Origin: Morella rubra
Lineage: Eukaryota; Streptophyta; Magnoliopsida; Fagales; Myricaceae
Reading direction: 5' to 3'
Assembly (NCBI GenBank): GCA_003952965.2
Contig: CM025849.1
Span: 6,607,947-6,671,946 of the forward strand
Length of the DNA stretch: 64,000 nt
Shown here: positions 34,606 through 46,709 of the stretch, piece by piece
Numbering within the stretch: position 1 is the stretch's first letter
Layout of the letters: every line of letters begins with the position of its first letter
Notes under the pieces: model-generated
Databases searched by the model: none
Told to the model about the DNA's origin: nothing
What the model saw: the letters and a program-made list of their open reading frames with translations, nothing else
Program-made: the position numbers and the translations under genes

Positions 34606-37321
34606 TTAAGCTACAGGCGGGCGGAGTACGTGATCCTGTGAGGTATCCACTGCCGCAGGCGGCATGAACTGCCACATTGCGACTCCTGGGTACCCAATGA
34701 AAGGCACCAATTTGTTGCCAGGGGCCTGGCCTTGAGCAGCAAATGCAGCAGGAATTGCAGAAGGGGGAGGCAAGAAGCCAGGTTGTGCATTAACAGCTTT
34801 CAGTTGTTGCTCCAACTTCTCCTTTTCTGCCTTAAGTCTCTGCTTCTCATCACGAAGCTCATTCTTCTCAGACTACAGAATGCAACAAGGGAGTTCAATG
34901 TAATTAGCCTTGTCATGTTTCATTATCCATCTTGTAAACACACGTGGATGGAATGCCTTCTATAAATCATGAATATTTGTATTGAAAAGATTTTTTTTTT
35001 TTTTTTTAAAATCACCTTTAACTCTTTAATCTTCTCCTGGAGACTTGAATTTGAGTCTTTAAGTTTCTGGGCTTCACCCCGTAACTGAGTCACCATTCGG
35101 ACTGCATCAATCAAAAGAGCAGCCTTGTCCGTCTTAGGAGGCCTTCCAGGCTCAAGAAGCCCAATTCCACAAACCTAATCACGTTGAACATTAAAACATG
35201 CAGCCAGAGAGAGAGAGAGAGAGAGAGAAGAAGAGAGAGGGGGCGGCGAAGAGAGCAAGTGAAGAGTATACTTGTATTCAGTCTATCCTACGCGCTTCTG
35301 GAGGAGATGCACAGCATGATTCAGATCTACCCCTGCAGCAGAAGAACAAGAGAGTTTATATAAGATCCATTACAAGCTCATTAGTCGTAGTCTTTTCGTA
35401 AACGAAAACATGAACAAGTAGATGGGGATTCATCGCACTTCTACCAAATCAAGCAAGGGCCTATTTCATTTGGTTGTTTAGCGGAGATATTGGACTGACA
35501 AAGCCATTTCCAGGTTTTGTTCTCAGATTCAAGGATAGGTTTGTAACTGACTGCTCAACCTACATTATACCAATTGGGATACCAATATGTAGATCGTTAT
35601 ATGTGAGACTAATAAGGTTTGCCTAAAGAAATGCATTACAGTTTCATGTGGTTTTTGCAGTTGCAACTACAATGTCTGCAAGCAATGCTTGTGCTCCATT
35701 GACGAACTCAAGACTACTTTCTGCTATAATTATTGGTTCTGGATTTTGTAAAACTAACTATGCATCTATTCCAGGAAATATAATCACCAACAATGTCAAT
35801 TTCATAAAAACAATTCCTCAAAATTCTTACTCAAATACAAGGAATGAACAAATTTTTATATGGCCCTTTCAGAGGATGGGTGAACAAGTTTTGGACAGTG
35901 AAGGAACAGTTCCTTTCAGAGAGAAGAGAAGTAGTTGTTTGTGTACCTCTTCTTTGCGTACCACAGTCACAGACACCATCTGATCCCCCTGACATCAATT
36001 CCACACTAGGGCACAGATCATTTCACCACAGAAGAACAGAAGGAAGTCAGTGACCACATGGATTCAAACCCCAAAAGTTATTTCACAGCTTTATCATGTA
36101 AACATATCACCTTTACCTGTGCTGAACAAGTTAAGGTTGCTTCCAATAGTTCAGTTTAAAGCACACTCACCATTCTACATAAAAAAGGATTCTACTTAGC
36201 CTCCAAAACAGTCCACCGCACCTTGTTTCCCTTTGTCCAAAACCAAAAGCCTTCTCATTGAGATGAAAAATGCTTTTGTGACAACTTCAATGTTAAATAG
36301 ATTCCCTAGGACATTCTAAAAACAATCATGCCACTGTCTGATCCTGGATTTCCTTTCAGAGCTCATGTGAGCGCTCCTGATGCATTAGGATGGAGAGATG
36401 ATAGGGCCAGAGTGGGGTTTATGGGTAAATTTTTTGTGTCTCCAAAATACTCAGTTTCTCATTATGATACAATAGATCTTTCCTAGGAATGCCCAAACTA
36501 AAAGAAGAAATAAAGCAATTCAGACAAATCTAAACCTCAAAAAGGTTGTAAACCAACGAGCCACTATAGTGATCCTGCCCCACCGCGGGTAGGCCACGGT
36601 TAAGTGCAACTGATCCTTTTCCTATTGCAATCCATACAGTTTCATCATTAGGATAGGCACAACCAATAAAGTTCCCACATTCTATATTGGTCGTCTCAAT
36701 TGATGTTAGAAACGAATATGAAGTTCAAATGAAGCAAAATCTCTGTACATAAAATAGAATCCAATAATGGTAAAATGAGTCTGTGGACAGGTACTTATTT
36801 TCTCAAAAGCACCTCCCGCTTAAATGAAAAAAAAATAATAATAAGAAGAAATTCCAATGAAGATATCCACTTACAACAATCAGTTCAACATGGTGATTAT
36901 TCAAGGACAAATGAAAAAGCTCTAGTACAATACTCATATTTCGATACAATAACCAACAATGGAATTCCCGTGATTATCCCCTCACATGCTGATTATCAAC
37001 AATAAAGTTTGAACCGCAGATTTCAATACAATAACCAAACCGCAAGAAGCAAATTAAACACAATATGGGAACAAAGTCAGTTAAGGGAAATTTTTTAAAA
37101 GCCCTAAATTGGTCACAAGGCCCGCAGTTCAATCAAACAAAGTCGAAAACCCCAATTCCGAGATATAACGAACAATAGTACCTAACGTTAGAAGAACCAT
37201 TCACGGCCTGCGCGGGCCAGGAGAATCCCGCGTTGGGAACAGAGAAATTGCCATCGGGGACAGGTATATCGTCGATCAAGCCGTAATCGAAGAGCCAATT
37301 GGTGTTTTCAGGGGAGACCAT
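34606..37321 (-). pseudogene. ILR3/bHLH115-like (subgroup IVc) bHLH gene with damaged DNA-binding exons
   Basis: Exon 1 (37182-37321) begins MVSPENTNWLFDYGLIDD, as in ILR3 (bHLH105) and bHLH115. The last exon (34606-34872) ends in MPPAAVDTSQDHVLRPPVA, the conserved C-terminus. Exon 35016-35174 carries KTDKAALLIDAVRMVTQLRG and the following leucine-zipper helix. The part between, which should hold the acidic linker, basic region and helix 1 (ACREKQRRDRLNDKF), survives only as shrunken, frameshifted pieces: about 35947-36005 (VELMSGGSDG) and about 35273-35332 (GRSESC, then a deletion and a TGA). The following exon shows TTTGTGGAATTGGG then a 4-nt loss before LLEPG. ILR3-type factors regulate iron-deficiency responses. 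This copy cannot bind DNA normally if the sequence is correct. Clustered assembly indels are the main alternative. Confidence 0.72.
35204..35237. repeat. GA microsatellite in the bHLH gene
   Basis: A run of GA dinucleotides, followed by AAGAAGAGAGAG, lies in the intron between the two damaged exons. On the coding strand it is a CT run, which could serve as a polypyrimidine tract. Confidence 0.8.
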
Positions 37322-39014
37322 TTCGGTTGGGGCTGGGTCTGCCGGAAATTTGAGGTTTTTCCGGCTGAGATTCCGTTATCCCGGGAAACAAACAGACCGG
37401 TCGGGCGAGGGCTTGGGTTGGGTTGTTTCGGGAGAGAGAGAAGAGAAAGAGAAACGGGGTGGTTTTTTCTCGGGAAAAGGGAATCTGCGTGAGGTCAAGG
37501 CGTGGGGAAATGAGTGGAGGGCGATGGCTGGTGGTGTTGCGACGTCATCGTTCACCGAGTAAACGGGGTTTCGTGGGTTTGGGCTTCAAGCCCGGTTTGC
37601 AGTACACCAGGTTCAGCCCTCTTTTTTCTCCATGCAACCTAAAGTCTTTTTTTTTTTTTTTTTTTTTAAGCAATTTATACATATGAAAAGCAGTTTACTG
37701 CTGGCCGGGGAGATGCACAATCCTCTCTGATGGATGTTCCAAAATCATAAAACTTTATCTAGAAAAAAGAAAAATCATAAAACTTTGCCTCCAATCTTAA
37801 TTAGTAGTATAGAGATTATAATACTTTTTTTGGTGGAGCCCATTCTTTAAGACAGCCTTAAAACAGTTTCAATCATTTCATTTCGATAATGTTTGTGTAC
37901 CTAACAAAAAAATTATAAAATAGAGTTACCTTCGCATTTTATGTAAAATGAAAAATATTTCAAATTTCAAGAGATTGGTCTAGTGGTTAAAGTTTAGATC
38001 TTGGTGTTTATTTTAAAATTCTAAGTTCAAAATCTCATGTGTTACCAATTTTTTAGAGTCACCTTCAAGATCTTTGGTCTGATAATTGTTTGATTTATGT
38101 GAGACGAGATATTATACATCTTGTTTTAAAAAATTAATAATTTAAATATGTGATCCATGTTTTATCTCATTGTCAAAAATCTAAAGAAAAATAATATAGT
38201 AATTTTAATTAGACCATTCAACTAAAGTTCTTGTTTTATTTTATTTTATATTTTGGTGTGTGTTTCGTATGTTCTGACGATTGAATTCAACTACGGAGGA
38301 CTGTGTTATAAGTTAGTAAGATATATTTTATTATTCCTCTTAGATTTTTGTGCCAACTTTTCCTCCTTCTCGTTGGTCCAATTCCTATTTTCTTCATTAT
38401 TATTTTTGTTGTTGCCGTGAAGGTGATTCAATTGGGCAGATACCCAACACTTGGGGGTATTTATATTTATATTTATATCCTATAATATGACCCATCACAG
38501 AGTGAAGAGATGCCAACTAACTCCAAGCTGACTGATAAAACGTGTTTCTCTTTTCAGTACTTTTTAATTATTTAATAATTTTTTATTGGCAATAGGAAGG
38601 GCCTTTTCGTTCAGCACGCCAGCGTACACGTCAGATGAAAAAATAAATAATATACATTTTATAAATGGTGCGAATGCTTAATATTAATAGGACAGTGCGT
38701 TCGTTTTTAAAATTTTAAAATTTTTTATTTTATTAAAATTTATAAAAAAATAGAATGTATATATGTAAAGGTTAAAAATTTTGAAATATATTTATTTTAT
38801 TTAAAATTTTTATATCTCTTAAAATATTAGAGAAGAGAACACCACTTTAAGTGCATGCCAACAAATTTTGGTCTATATTCTACAGTGAAATGACCAAACT
38901 ATCCTCCATGCGGATATCCTTTTCCGGTGGTCTGTAGTGGCCAGCACTTTTCAAACGGATATAACCCAAAATGCGAAGTTTTTCTTCTTTTTTGTGTCAC
39001 TCAGTTCCTCTGTA
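37322..39014. other. Divergent promoter region between the bHLH and PnsL3 genes
   Basis: The two genes point away from each other. Positions 37322-37620 are GC-rich, the likely 5' leader and promoter of the bHLH gene. A T-run lies at 37647-37668. Positions 37700-38930 are AT-rich with repeat fragments and a SINE-like piece. For PnsL3 an upstream in-frame ATG exists at 38937, but the conserved start is 39015. Confidence 0.5.
37968..38170 (+). mobile_element. tRNA-derived SINE-like sequence
   Basis: TGGTCTAGTGGTTAA at 37976-37990 resembles an RNA polymerase III A box. About 40 bp on, AAGTTCAAAATCTC resembles a decayed B box (GGTTCAAATCC). It cannot fold as a tRNA because the stems do not pair. 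Plant tRNA-derived SINE heads look like this. The 3' end is not defined. Confidence 0.45.
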
Positions 39015-39915
39015 ATGGCTTGTTTTGCAGACATTAATGGAGTCTTCAAAACTCTACCAGCAATTCCAAAGCTTCCCAACGTTAATAGGGCCCCAAAGAG
39101 AGTGAAGATAGTTGGATATCTTGGCAAGAACAATGAGGATCTTCAAGAACAGCCTTTACAGACTACAAGGAGATTAGCAATAGGACTTGCATCCGTAGCT
39201 CTTGTTTGGAACTCTACCAATGAGATATCTCTAGCCGAGGGCAATGGGTTCTGGGTCGATGGACCTTTACCTGTGCCTCCTGTCTATAACAGTAAGCTTT
39301 CTCATCGGCAGATCAGTTTATAAACTCTGCAGTTTACTGGGTGTTGCTTCAGTAGAATGCGCTTATCTTGCTTCCCAAGTGCAGCCGGGCTTCGTCTCTT
39401 CTTGCTTCCTAATTCTTCTTTTTGCTTGCAGATATTGCGAATGAGAAGACGGGTACTCGTTCTTTCCTGAAAAAAGGAATCTATATGGCGGACATTGGAG
39501 TCAGAGGTAGTGCCTACAGGCTGAGGAAGTATGCATTTGATCTCTTAGCAATGGCGGATTTGATCGGACAAGATACTTTAAACTACGTCAGGAAGTACCT
39601 ACGACTTAAGTCTTCCTTCATGTACTATGATTTCGACAAGGTGATATCAGCTGCACCAGTAGATGAAAAGCAGCCTTTGACTGATCTGGCTAACAGATTG
39701 TTCGACAGTTTCGAAAAGGTAATCTCTTCACACAAATGTTCCTACAGGCAATTTAAAACTTCAATCCCTACAATATTTGGAGCTCCTTAAGAATTGAAAA
39801 AACCAAATGTTGACAGCTTGAAGATGCTTCAAGGAGGAAAAATCTGCCGCAGACAGAATCATGTTTTCAGGACACAACAGTAATACTTCAAGAGGTCATG
39901 GAACGAATGGCATAG
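39015..39915 (+). CDS. PNSL3: PsbQ-like protein, NDH complex lumenal subunit PnsL3
   Basis: Three exons join in frame: 39015-39291, 39432-39718 and 39817-39915, giving 220 aa, close to Arabidopsis PnsL3 (At3g01440). The N-terminus ([20 protein letters not shown]) is a plastid transit region, followed by twin-arginine-like [16 protein letters not shown], as in lumenal targeting, then [20 protein letters not shown]. The PsbQ-like four-helix part includes [75 protein letters not shown] and the short last exon ending in [11 protein letters not shown]. PnsL3 belongs to subcomplex L of the chloroplast NADH dehydrogenase-like complex on the lumen side of the thylakoid. All splice sites are GT-AG and phases agree. 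Confidence 0.93.
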
Positions 39916-40410
39916 TCTGCAGAATCTGCTGCTAATCTGGTTTAGACAAATTCTGTGTGCTAAAAAATATATTCTGTGTGCTAAATTTGGAAGCGCTGAT
40001 AATCAAAGTAGCCCATGCTCCCCATATTAAGGTTCAAATGTAACTTGTACATTCGGAACAGGGCATGACAAAGCAGTCAAGTTAGCATGTTTCTAAGCTC
40101 TGGTTTTGGCTTGGTAGTCAGTTTTACTTCAAAGCAGTTTTACGTGGTCCCACATACAGCGAGTCCCAATACATTTGAGCAATTGTTTCTTTGCCAAAAA
40201 GGCAGGAATGTTTATAAAAAAATTCGTGTCAGCACCGTAGAGGTCTAATAATCAGAAAGGCATATTCTTTACTCAATACAAACACAATATTTTTTTGCTA
40301 TACAGAACATAAACCTACATTAGAATCACTCATCTCAATTTTAATACTAGTTAAATAGGTACAGAAGACTTGGTTGCCTTATAAAAAAGAATCAGTTATC
40401 TCTTAAAAGA
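39916..40410. other. Convergent 3' regions of PnsL3 and the kinesin gene
   Basis: About 495 bp separate the two stop codons. This should hold both 3' UTRs. A short direct repeat (TTCTGTGTGCTAAA) occurs at 39951 and 39972. No gene is seen. Confidence 0.5.
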
Positions 40411-43400
40411 TCAGCCATAGCTTAAGCGTGATTCTGAAGACCGCATGTTGGTTTGACGCCGAGGAATCCCGATCTCACAAGCATTTACCCTGGCTGCGAA
40501 ACGAAGTGAGCAAAGTGACTCACCCACTGAGGAGGGCTCCGGTGAGATGTTTACAAACATCAATGTCTTTGAGTCCCCACCTAAACAAGGCTGGTTCACA
40601 GTGATTATAAAAAGGTCAGAAGCTCTCAAAATTGATCATATCCAACAAGAAGAATAGCAGGAACACAATATTGCAGAATGGTAGTTGTCCTTTGCGTTTT
40701 GCCTGACACTTCTCTTAAAAGAAACGTTGAAATTTCATCGCTCAAAGCTATAACATATTCCTCTCTAATCTTTTGCACAGAGTTCCTCAAAATAGCCAAA
40801 CAATAAAACGTTAGAAAGAATTGAACTAAATAAAGCAAAGAGAATTGTAAAAGAGGCAAGGCTAAATTGCAGAGGTTTTTTATTGTTTGTCTTCACCATT
40901 TTGCAGATGATACGTGAATTTCTTCTTTGAGATTAAGAAAGCCAATCCAGGTTGTCCGCAATGAAGCGAGGGAAATAGAGATGACCTTGGAAGTGAAACT
41001 AGATCATCTTTGTAATTCTAAATAAGTTACCTGAAGAAGATATGTAAGCTTTGAGTTCCTAAAGGGAATGTGGTCCTCCTTCTTCGCCAATGCAAAAATA
41101 ACATCACTTAGAGATGACAAACTTTTATTAATGGCCTGTTCCAATTGCAAAAAGAAACATTTGTAACCACACTTTTTGAGAAATTTCTATAAAAACTATA
41201 AACCAGAATAGTTTACAGAAATACCTGAGTTTCTTTTAGTCGGTCTCCCGTTGATCCACTTTTAGAAAGACGCTCACTCCCAGCAAGATCGATAAGATTC
41301 AAAACTCCTTGCACTTGTTGTTCAGTGCTCTGGTACAGAGTGGAAATTCAGAAAATTTAGTTTCAATAATGCAACATCACGGAAGCAGAATGGTGAGATC
41401 TGAGACAAACTAGTGTCTTTTCTTTTTCGATAGATTTATATATAAGTGGAGGTTACAAGAATCAAGTAAATGTCCGTACCTCATTAACACCAAATATCCG
41501 CAGGGTAAAAACAAAATGACTTCTTGATGATTGCTCATTCATCTGGGTCTTGCCTACAGACCTAAAAGTATACAAGTAAAACATTTATTATGCAATAAAG
41601 AAATAATGGCTTGTAGTTTTAAGTAGGAATAAATACACTTTGCATTCTTTAAGCTATGGGGAGTCTTGACACTTTGCACTTCTTCCAACTATTTTTGTCA
41701 CATTGCACCGACTATGTATTGATTTCAGATACTTTGCATCATGCCTTAAAATTTTCTCTCAATTTTGAAAGAAATTGATTTTGGCACATAAAATTACAAT
41801 TTGCCCTTATAAAATGATTATTGTCAAAAAGATTTTGAGGATAAAATTGTCATTTCATGCACCTGAAAATTTTTAACGAAGGGCACAAAATGTCTGAAAT
41901 CAATAGTTAGTGAGTGCAATGTGACAAAAATAATAGATTAAAGTGCAAAGTATTAAGACCCTCATAGTTGGAGGGTGCAAAGTTTATTTAATTCTTTTAC
42001 ATATCATAAAAGTAATGCAGAAATATTGCATTGTGGTGTACGACTATCAGTTCAACAACTTTTACCATGCGAAAATGAATCACATCTAACAAGTTTTTTC
42101 TTACCCCAAAGGAAAGCCAAATGAAAAATGCACATATGGTTCCACATAAGCATACAAACTGAACAAACCCTGAACATTTCAAGTAATTGAATAGCCCTCC
42201 CACATAACACCAAAATTGACTTAAGTAGAAAACACTTGCATAACTAAATCAAGCTTAAAATGTTTAAAATAGGTACCTGCTTTGGGCAGCCTGATCTAGA
42301 AGAAATGAGACCTCTTTAGCACTGCGAACATCCACAATTGTAAGATCAGAGACGTGCGTGTTTCCATTTGCATCATGTTTGATTGAATATTGCTTTGCAG
42401 AAGCACCATTTTCTGTTGAAGATGATCGATTTGTCGATAACAAATCACGAATTGTTTCATTATATATTTCCAACATAGATACCTACAGGTGTTGTCTAGA
42501 AGTCAAACTTTCAATAGTTATGTGTAAGAATACATTCATCTATTTGAAAAATGTTCTTACTCACCTGCATTTCATATCTCCAACCTTGAGGTTGAAGAGA
42601 TTGCCTGGTCTGAAAAATTTGTTCTAGTGAGTGAGGTATTAAACCCTTTTGCTCAGGATGTCCAGGCCTACCCATCATGGTATAAGTTTTACCAGAACCT
42701 GTTTGACCATAGGCGAAAATGCAAACCTGAAGAAGGAAATCAACACCATTCCTTAAGGCGATCACATTGATAGTTATATCGAGTGTATATGATGCTAAAA
42801 AAGTACTGTGGAATGCAAAGGGGTATGCATGTAGGGAAAAACTCTTTCAATACCAATCAGATCGATTGATAAAGTTCCAGTTGCAAAGATCTACTTATCA
42901 ACTTTGGGCAGGAAAATCCCGTGAGCATGATATGCTTCTGTCATGTTGAAAGATTTGTACTGACTTTGTTACTCATAAAAACCTAATCAATGTACACAGA
43001 CGAACAATAAACACCCAAAAATGCCCACAACATATGCTCTTTAACTTCTTCTTCTTCTTTTTTTTTTTTTTTTTTTTTCTGATAAGTAACATATGCTCTT
43101 TGACCTATGATTAACAAACATCATTTTGTAGAAAAGTAATTAAAAGGACTGTTTGGACAGTGTCGCAAATTGACTTCCACAGAAAACCAGACTCAGAGCT
43201 CAATAATTACCTTATAACCATCGAGAGCACTTTGTACAAGCTGTGAAATTTCAACAAAAACATCATCTTGTGTTGCATCAGGCATGAAGACTTTGTCGAA
43301 TGTGAAAGAGTGCTTTTGTCCTGATTCCAATATAGACTGACATGAGTTCCTAATTTTCAAGACCCACTTTGCGTATTTCAAATAATGGATATCTGGCAGA

Positions 43401-46400
43401 AAAGAAACTTGTCCGATTTTCTTCCTGCAATGAACGTACCGCCTTGTACTATATCAATTCCCCGTCCAAGAGCTTCTATTGACGTGGGATATGAGATAAG
43501 CTTTCCATCTGTGTTAACACCATCATCGGGCAAAAAAGGTCGCACTCTGCAGAATACTCGAATGTTCCCTTTTAGCTCCTATAACATAAGATTCTTTAGT
43601 GACATATAAGTATTTGCTGTCAATAGAAAGGTTGTGGGATAAGAACATTACCAATATGGTATTGTGTAACTTTTTGCGTAGCATTTCTCCTTCCACAAGT
43701 TTGAATTCTGCATCAGCCAGGCGATTTTGTAACTCGTATATAAGTTTCTTTTGGCCTTCAAATTCAGTTCTTGTCTCCACTGCACTTGAATCAGAAACCT
43801 GGAAAGAGAGTGAATTTGATGATAGTAATAAATCTATCACCATGACCTAATGATCATTCCTTATGTTTCAAGAATCAAATGGCACATGTGCCTAACATAA
43901 CAGAAATTCCGCACTACATAAATAACCGCATATTTGCTCTTGACTTTATCAGTACCTGCAATCTGTCCTCTGCAGTTGCTAGTTGGTTCTGCAGGATCCT
44001 TAGTTGGTTATTTTGTGATGAACAAGTTGCCTGAAAAAAAAAAAAAAAACCCAACGCCTTACAAGCTTTTTCTTTTAAAAGCAAAGCCATAGGATGTTCA
44101 GAAAGCAAAAAAATAAACACTGTCATTTGAAACAGGAAAATCAACCTCTAGCTCAGTTGCTTTTGTTGTCAGGATGTCCAACTCAGCACTGTATTTTTCT
44201 GTAGATTCTTTATATTTCACCACGTCAGTTGTTAAAATCTGCACTTGGGCCAGCAACCGATCACGATCATCTCTCACTTGGTGTAGCTCTGCCCGAAGAC
44301 AAGCGACTTCATTCACCAATGCATCCTTTTGCTTTATAGCCTCGTCTTGAGAAGCCTAACACCATCAAATTCAACTGTTAAGAGATGAAGTTACAAAAAA
44401 AAAAAAAAAAAAAAAAAATCTAAAAAATATTGGAATAAAAAGAAATGAGATGTCTAGTCTTCAACATAAAATTTATGGGGAAACTTGCGCATTTGTTTTG
44501 CAATCGGTGGTGCATATTAGAGACATTTATACATCCAAAAAACAATCTACCCTATTTCCTGGAAAAAGTTTACCATAAGCCTGAAAGATGACAGAGCATA
44601 TAATAATGTCCATTTCGTTACTCGCAACAACAGACCATTTACTTGGTAAAATATGATTGCTTGAACTTTGGGACTTAGTATTGGAGCCTGGCTGTCTATG
44701 AGGTTTTTGAACGATGTGAACGCATACACTGAATCAGTAGTGTTAAGTCGCTTCTCCCCCTGATTGAATAATGTGTTTCCTTTTTTTCTTTCTTGGTTAA
44801 TTAGGGGAAACGGATCCACACAGCATAGAGGGCCAAAGAAGTGGACTTATTGGACTAATCCACATACCTTCTCCAAAAGGGCCTAGCTCTTGAAGACAGT
44901 GGAGCCTTATAAGCCACTCTCGGATCATCCTCCTTAGTGATGTGGGACAAGTTTCTTTTTTCTTGCTTAATTAGGGGAAAGGAAAAGTGGATCAACACAT
45001 CTTAGAGGATCAAAGAAAAAGATGTATTTCCTTGGTTAAACAATTAACAGACCAAATTCTTTGACAATCTTATGACGTACCAACTGTCACAATTTCACAG
45101 TAAGACTAAACATTGGTTACCAATGCAGCTGTAGAAGTATAAGAATGAAAGTTGTAATTCATCGATACACTGTAAGGTATATATCCCAAACAACACCAAA
45201 TGGCACAGAAAGAAAGAAACTCACTCTGGACAAAGTAAGTTGACCTCTTAACATGCTGAGATTTTCAACTATAGTAGTCTTCTCTTTCTCTACACGCTTA
45301 AGGTCATCCTCAACTGTAGAAAGGTCGCTATGAAGTTTACCATTGTACTGCTGTAAGCTTGTGTTGTAATCCTGTAACCGCTTGTACATGTCATTGAGCG
45401 ATGATATCTGAAGAATTCAGCAAAACCAAATGCAAACATTTATGCAGTACTTCCATATAAATTGCTACAGGAGAAGAAGAAGAGCTCTATCAGAAAAGTT
45501 TACTAAGTTCAAACTGCATTTTGTGCTTTACCTTCTGATTAGCGCTTGAAAGCTCTCGTTGAGCTCTGGCAAGCTCTTCTGACAGAGAAGCTTGTATCCT
45601 CTCAATATTAAGTCTAGTCTCCTCCTCTCTTGCAAGAGAGTCCATTGCGCACTGTTTTGGTATTCAAGACATTACATTATTGATAAACAACAATCATTCA
45701 AACAAAAACTGCATGATTAAATCACATCCGTTTCCTTCTTACCAACTTATCCGATTCTTCCTTCATAAATTTCTCTTGTAAAGAAACACAATTCCTTCTT
45801 AGCTCCGTAATAACTGAATTCAGTTCTTCTTCCTTGTTTTCCATTAGTATCTCTAAGACACAATAAAAAACGTTCTATTTGTATGCTAAACAAAGGATAT
45901 AAAATATCAAGGAAACAAAAGAAACCAATCATATACCAATTTCACTGCATTGCTGCTTGGCCGACTCCAACGCATTCAGCAACTTCTCTTGCTCAAATAA
46001 GTAGCTTCCCTCAAGCTCTTGGAACCATTTGATGCATAACTTCAGCCTCTTAATATACTCAACCAGGTTATCACATCTTTCCTAGAAATCCAAAAAATTT
46101 AAAAAAGCAAAAATTGATACAACAAAGTAAAAATTCGATTACTGTTCAAATGAAAATGGATGACACCTAAAAAGCATAAATTGAAAGAAAAAAAAAGCAA
46201 TACAAAAAGAGACATTTTTGCAACTCAAAATACTGAAAAACACATTAACCTTAAGATTGAATCTGTCTTTCCTTTTTGGTTTCTCATTCAACAGTGCTTC
46301 GACATCCTCTCTGGTGAACTCAATCCCTCCACACTCCGAACCGGCATTGCTCGCCGGAGCGCTATTCGGGTCGAGATCTTGGCCTCCATTTACTACAGAA

Positions 46401-46709
46401 AACGCTTGCCTGCTCCTCCCATTGGTTGCCGTCCCAACCATTTTCTCATCACCAAAACACTTTCTCTAAAAAGACCGAGAAAAAAAAAATTCCCCAAAAG
46501 AAAAGAACAACTATGAATGCAATATGTAATCCAAAAGAGAAAAATAAAAGGAACCCACTAATGACAAATCGATGAAGCTTGAAACCCAGGTGTTGGAATT
46601 AGGAGTATAAGATATAGAAGAGCAAAGAAAAGCTTACATTTGAAGAAGGGCTTGTGGTTGTAAGGTTGTTGTGGGGAAATGGAGGCTTGTTCTGGTTCTT
46701 GGTGGCCAT
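40411..46709 (-). CDS. Kinesin-14 with C-terminal motor, ATK1-like
   Basis: Seventeen exons join in frame to give 788 aa (ATK1 has 793): 46638-46709, 46250-46465, 45937-46081, 45743-45852, 45532-45651, 45225-45407, 44146-44355, 43956-44030, 43652-43798, 43440-43578, 43211-43320, 42565-42726, 42277-42482, 41480-41561, 41225-41329, 41031-41135 and 40411-40590. The N-terminal tail starts [15 protein letters not shown] long coiled coil follows ([20 protein letters not shown]). The neck [20 protein letters not shown] leads to the motor: P-loop [15 protein letters not shown], switch I NEQSSRSH, switch [11 protein letters not shown], and the family C-terminus [12 protein letters not shown]...SRLSYG. 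ATK-type motors are minus-end-directed and focus spindle poles in mitosis and meiosis. All nucleotide-binding motifs are intact. Confidence 0.95.
41628..41998. mobile_element. Hairpin MITE in a kinesin intron
   Basis: It lies in the intron at 41562-42276. The left arm (about 41630-41755) and right arm (about 41870-41998) are inverted copies at roughly 80-85 percent identity. Shared blocks are TTTTTGTCACATTGCAC, ATTGATTTCAGA and ACTTTGCA, the last repeated several times in each arm. The centre is AT-rich. Nothing is encoded. The intron's splice sites lie outside it. Confidence 0.8.

Noticed and set aside
37971-38040. tRNA gene
   Set aside because: An A-box-like and a weak B-box-like motif are present, but the acceptor, D and T stems cannot pair, so it was called SINE-like.
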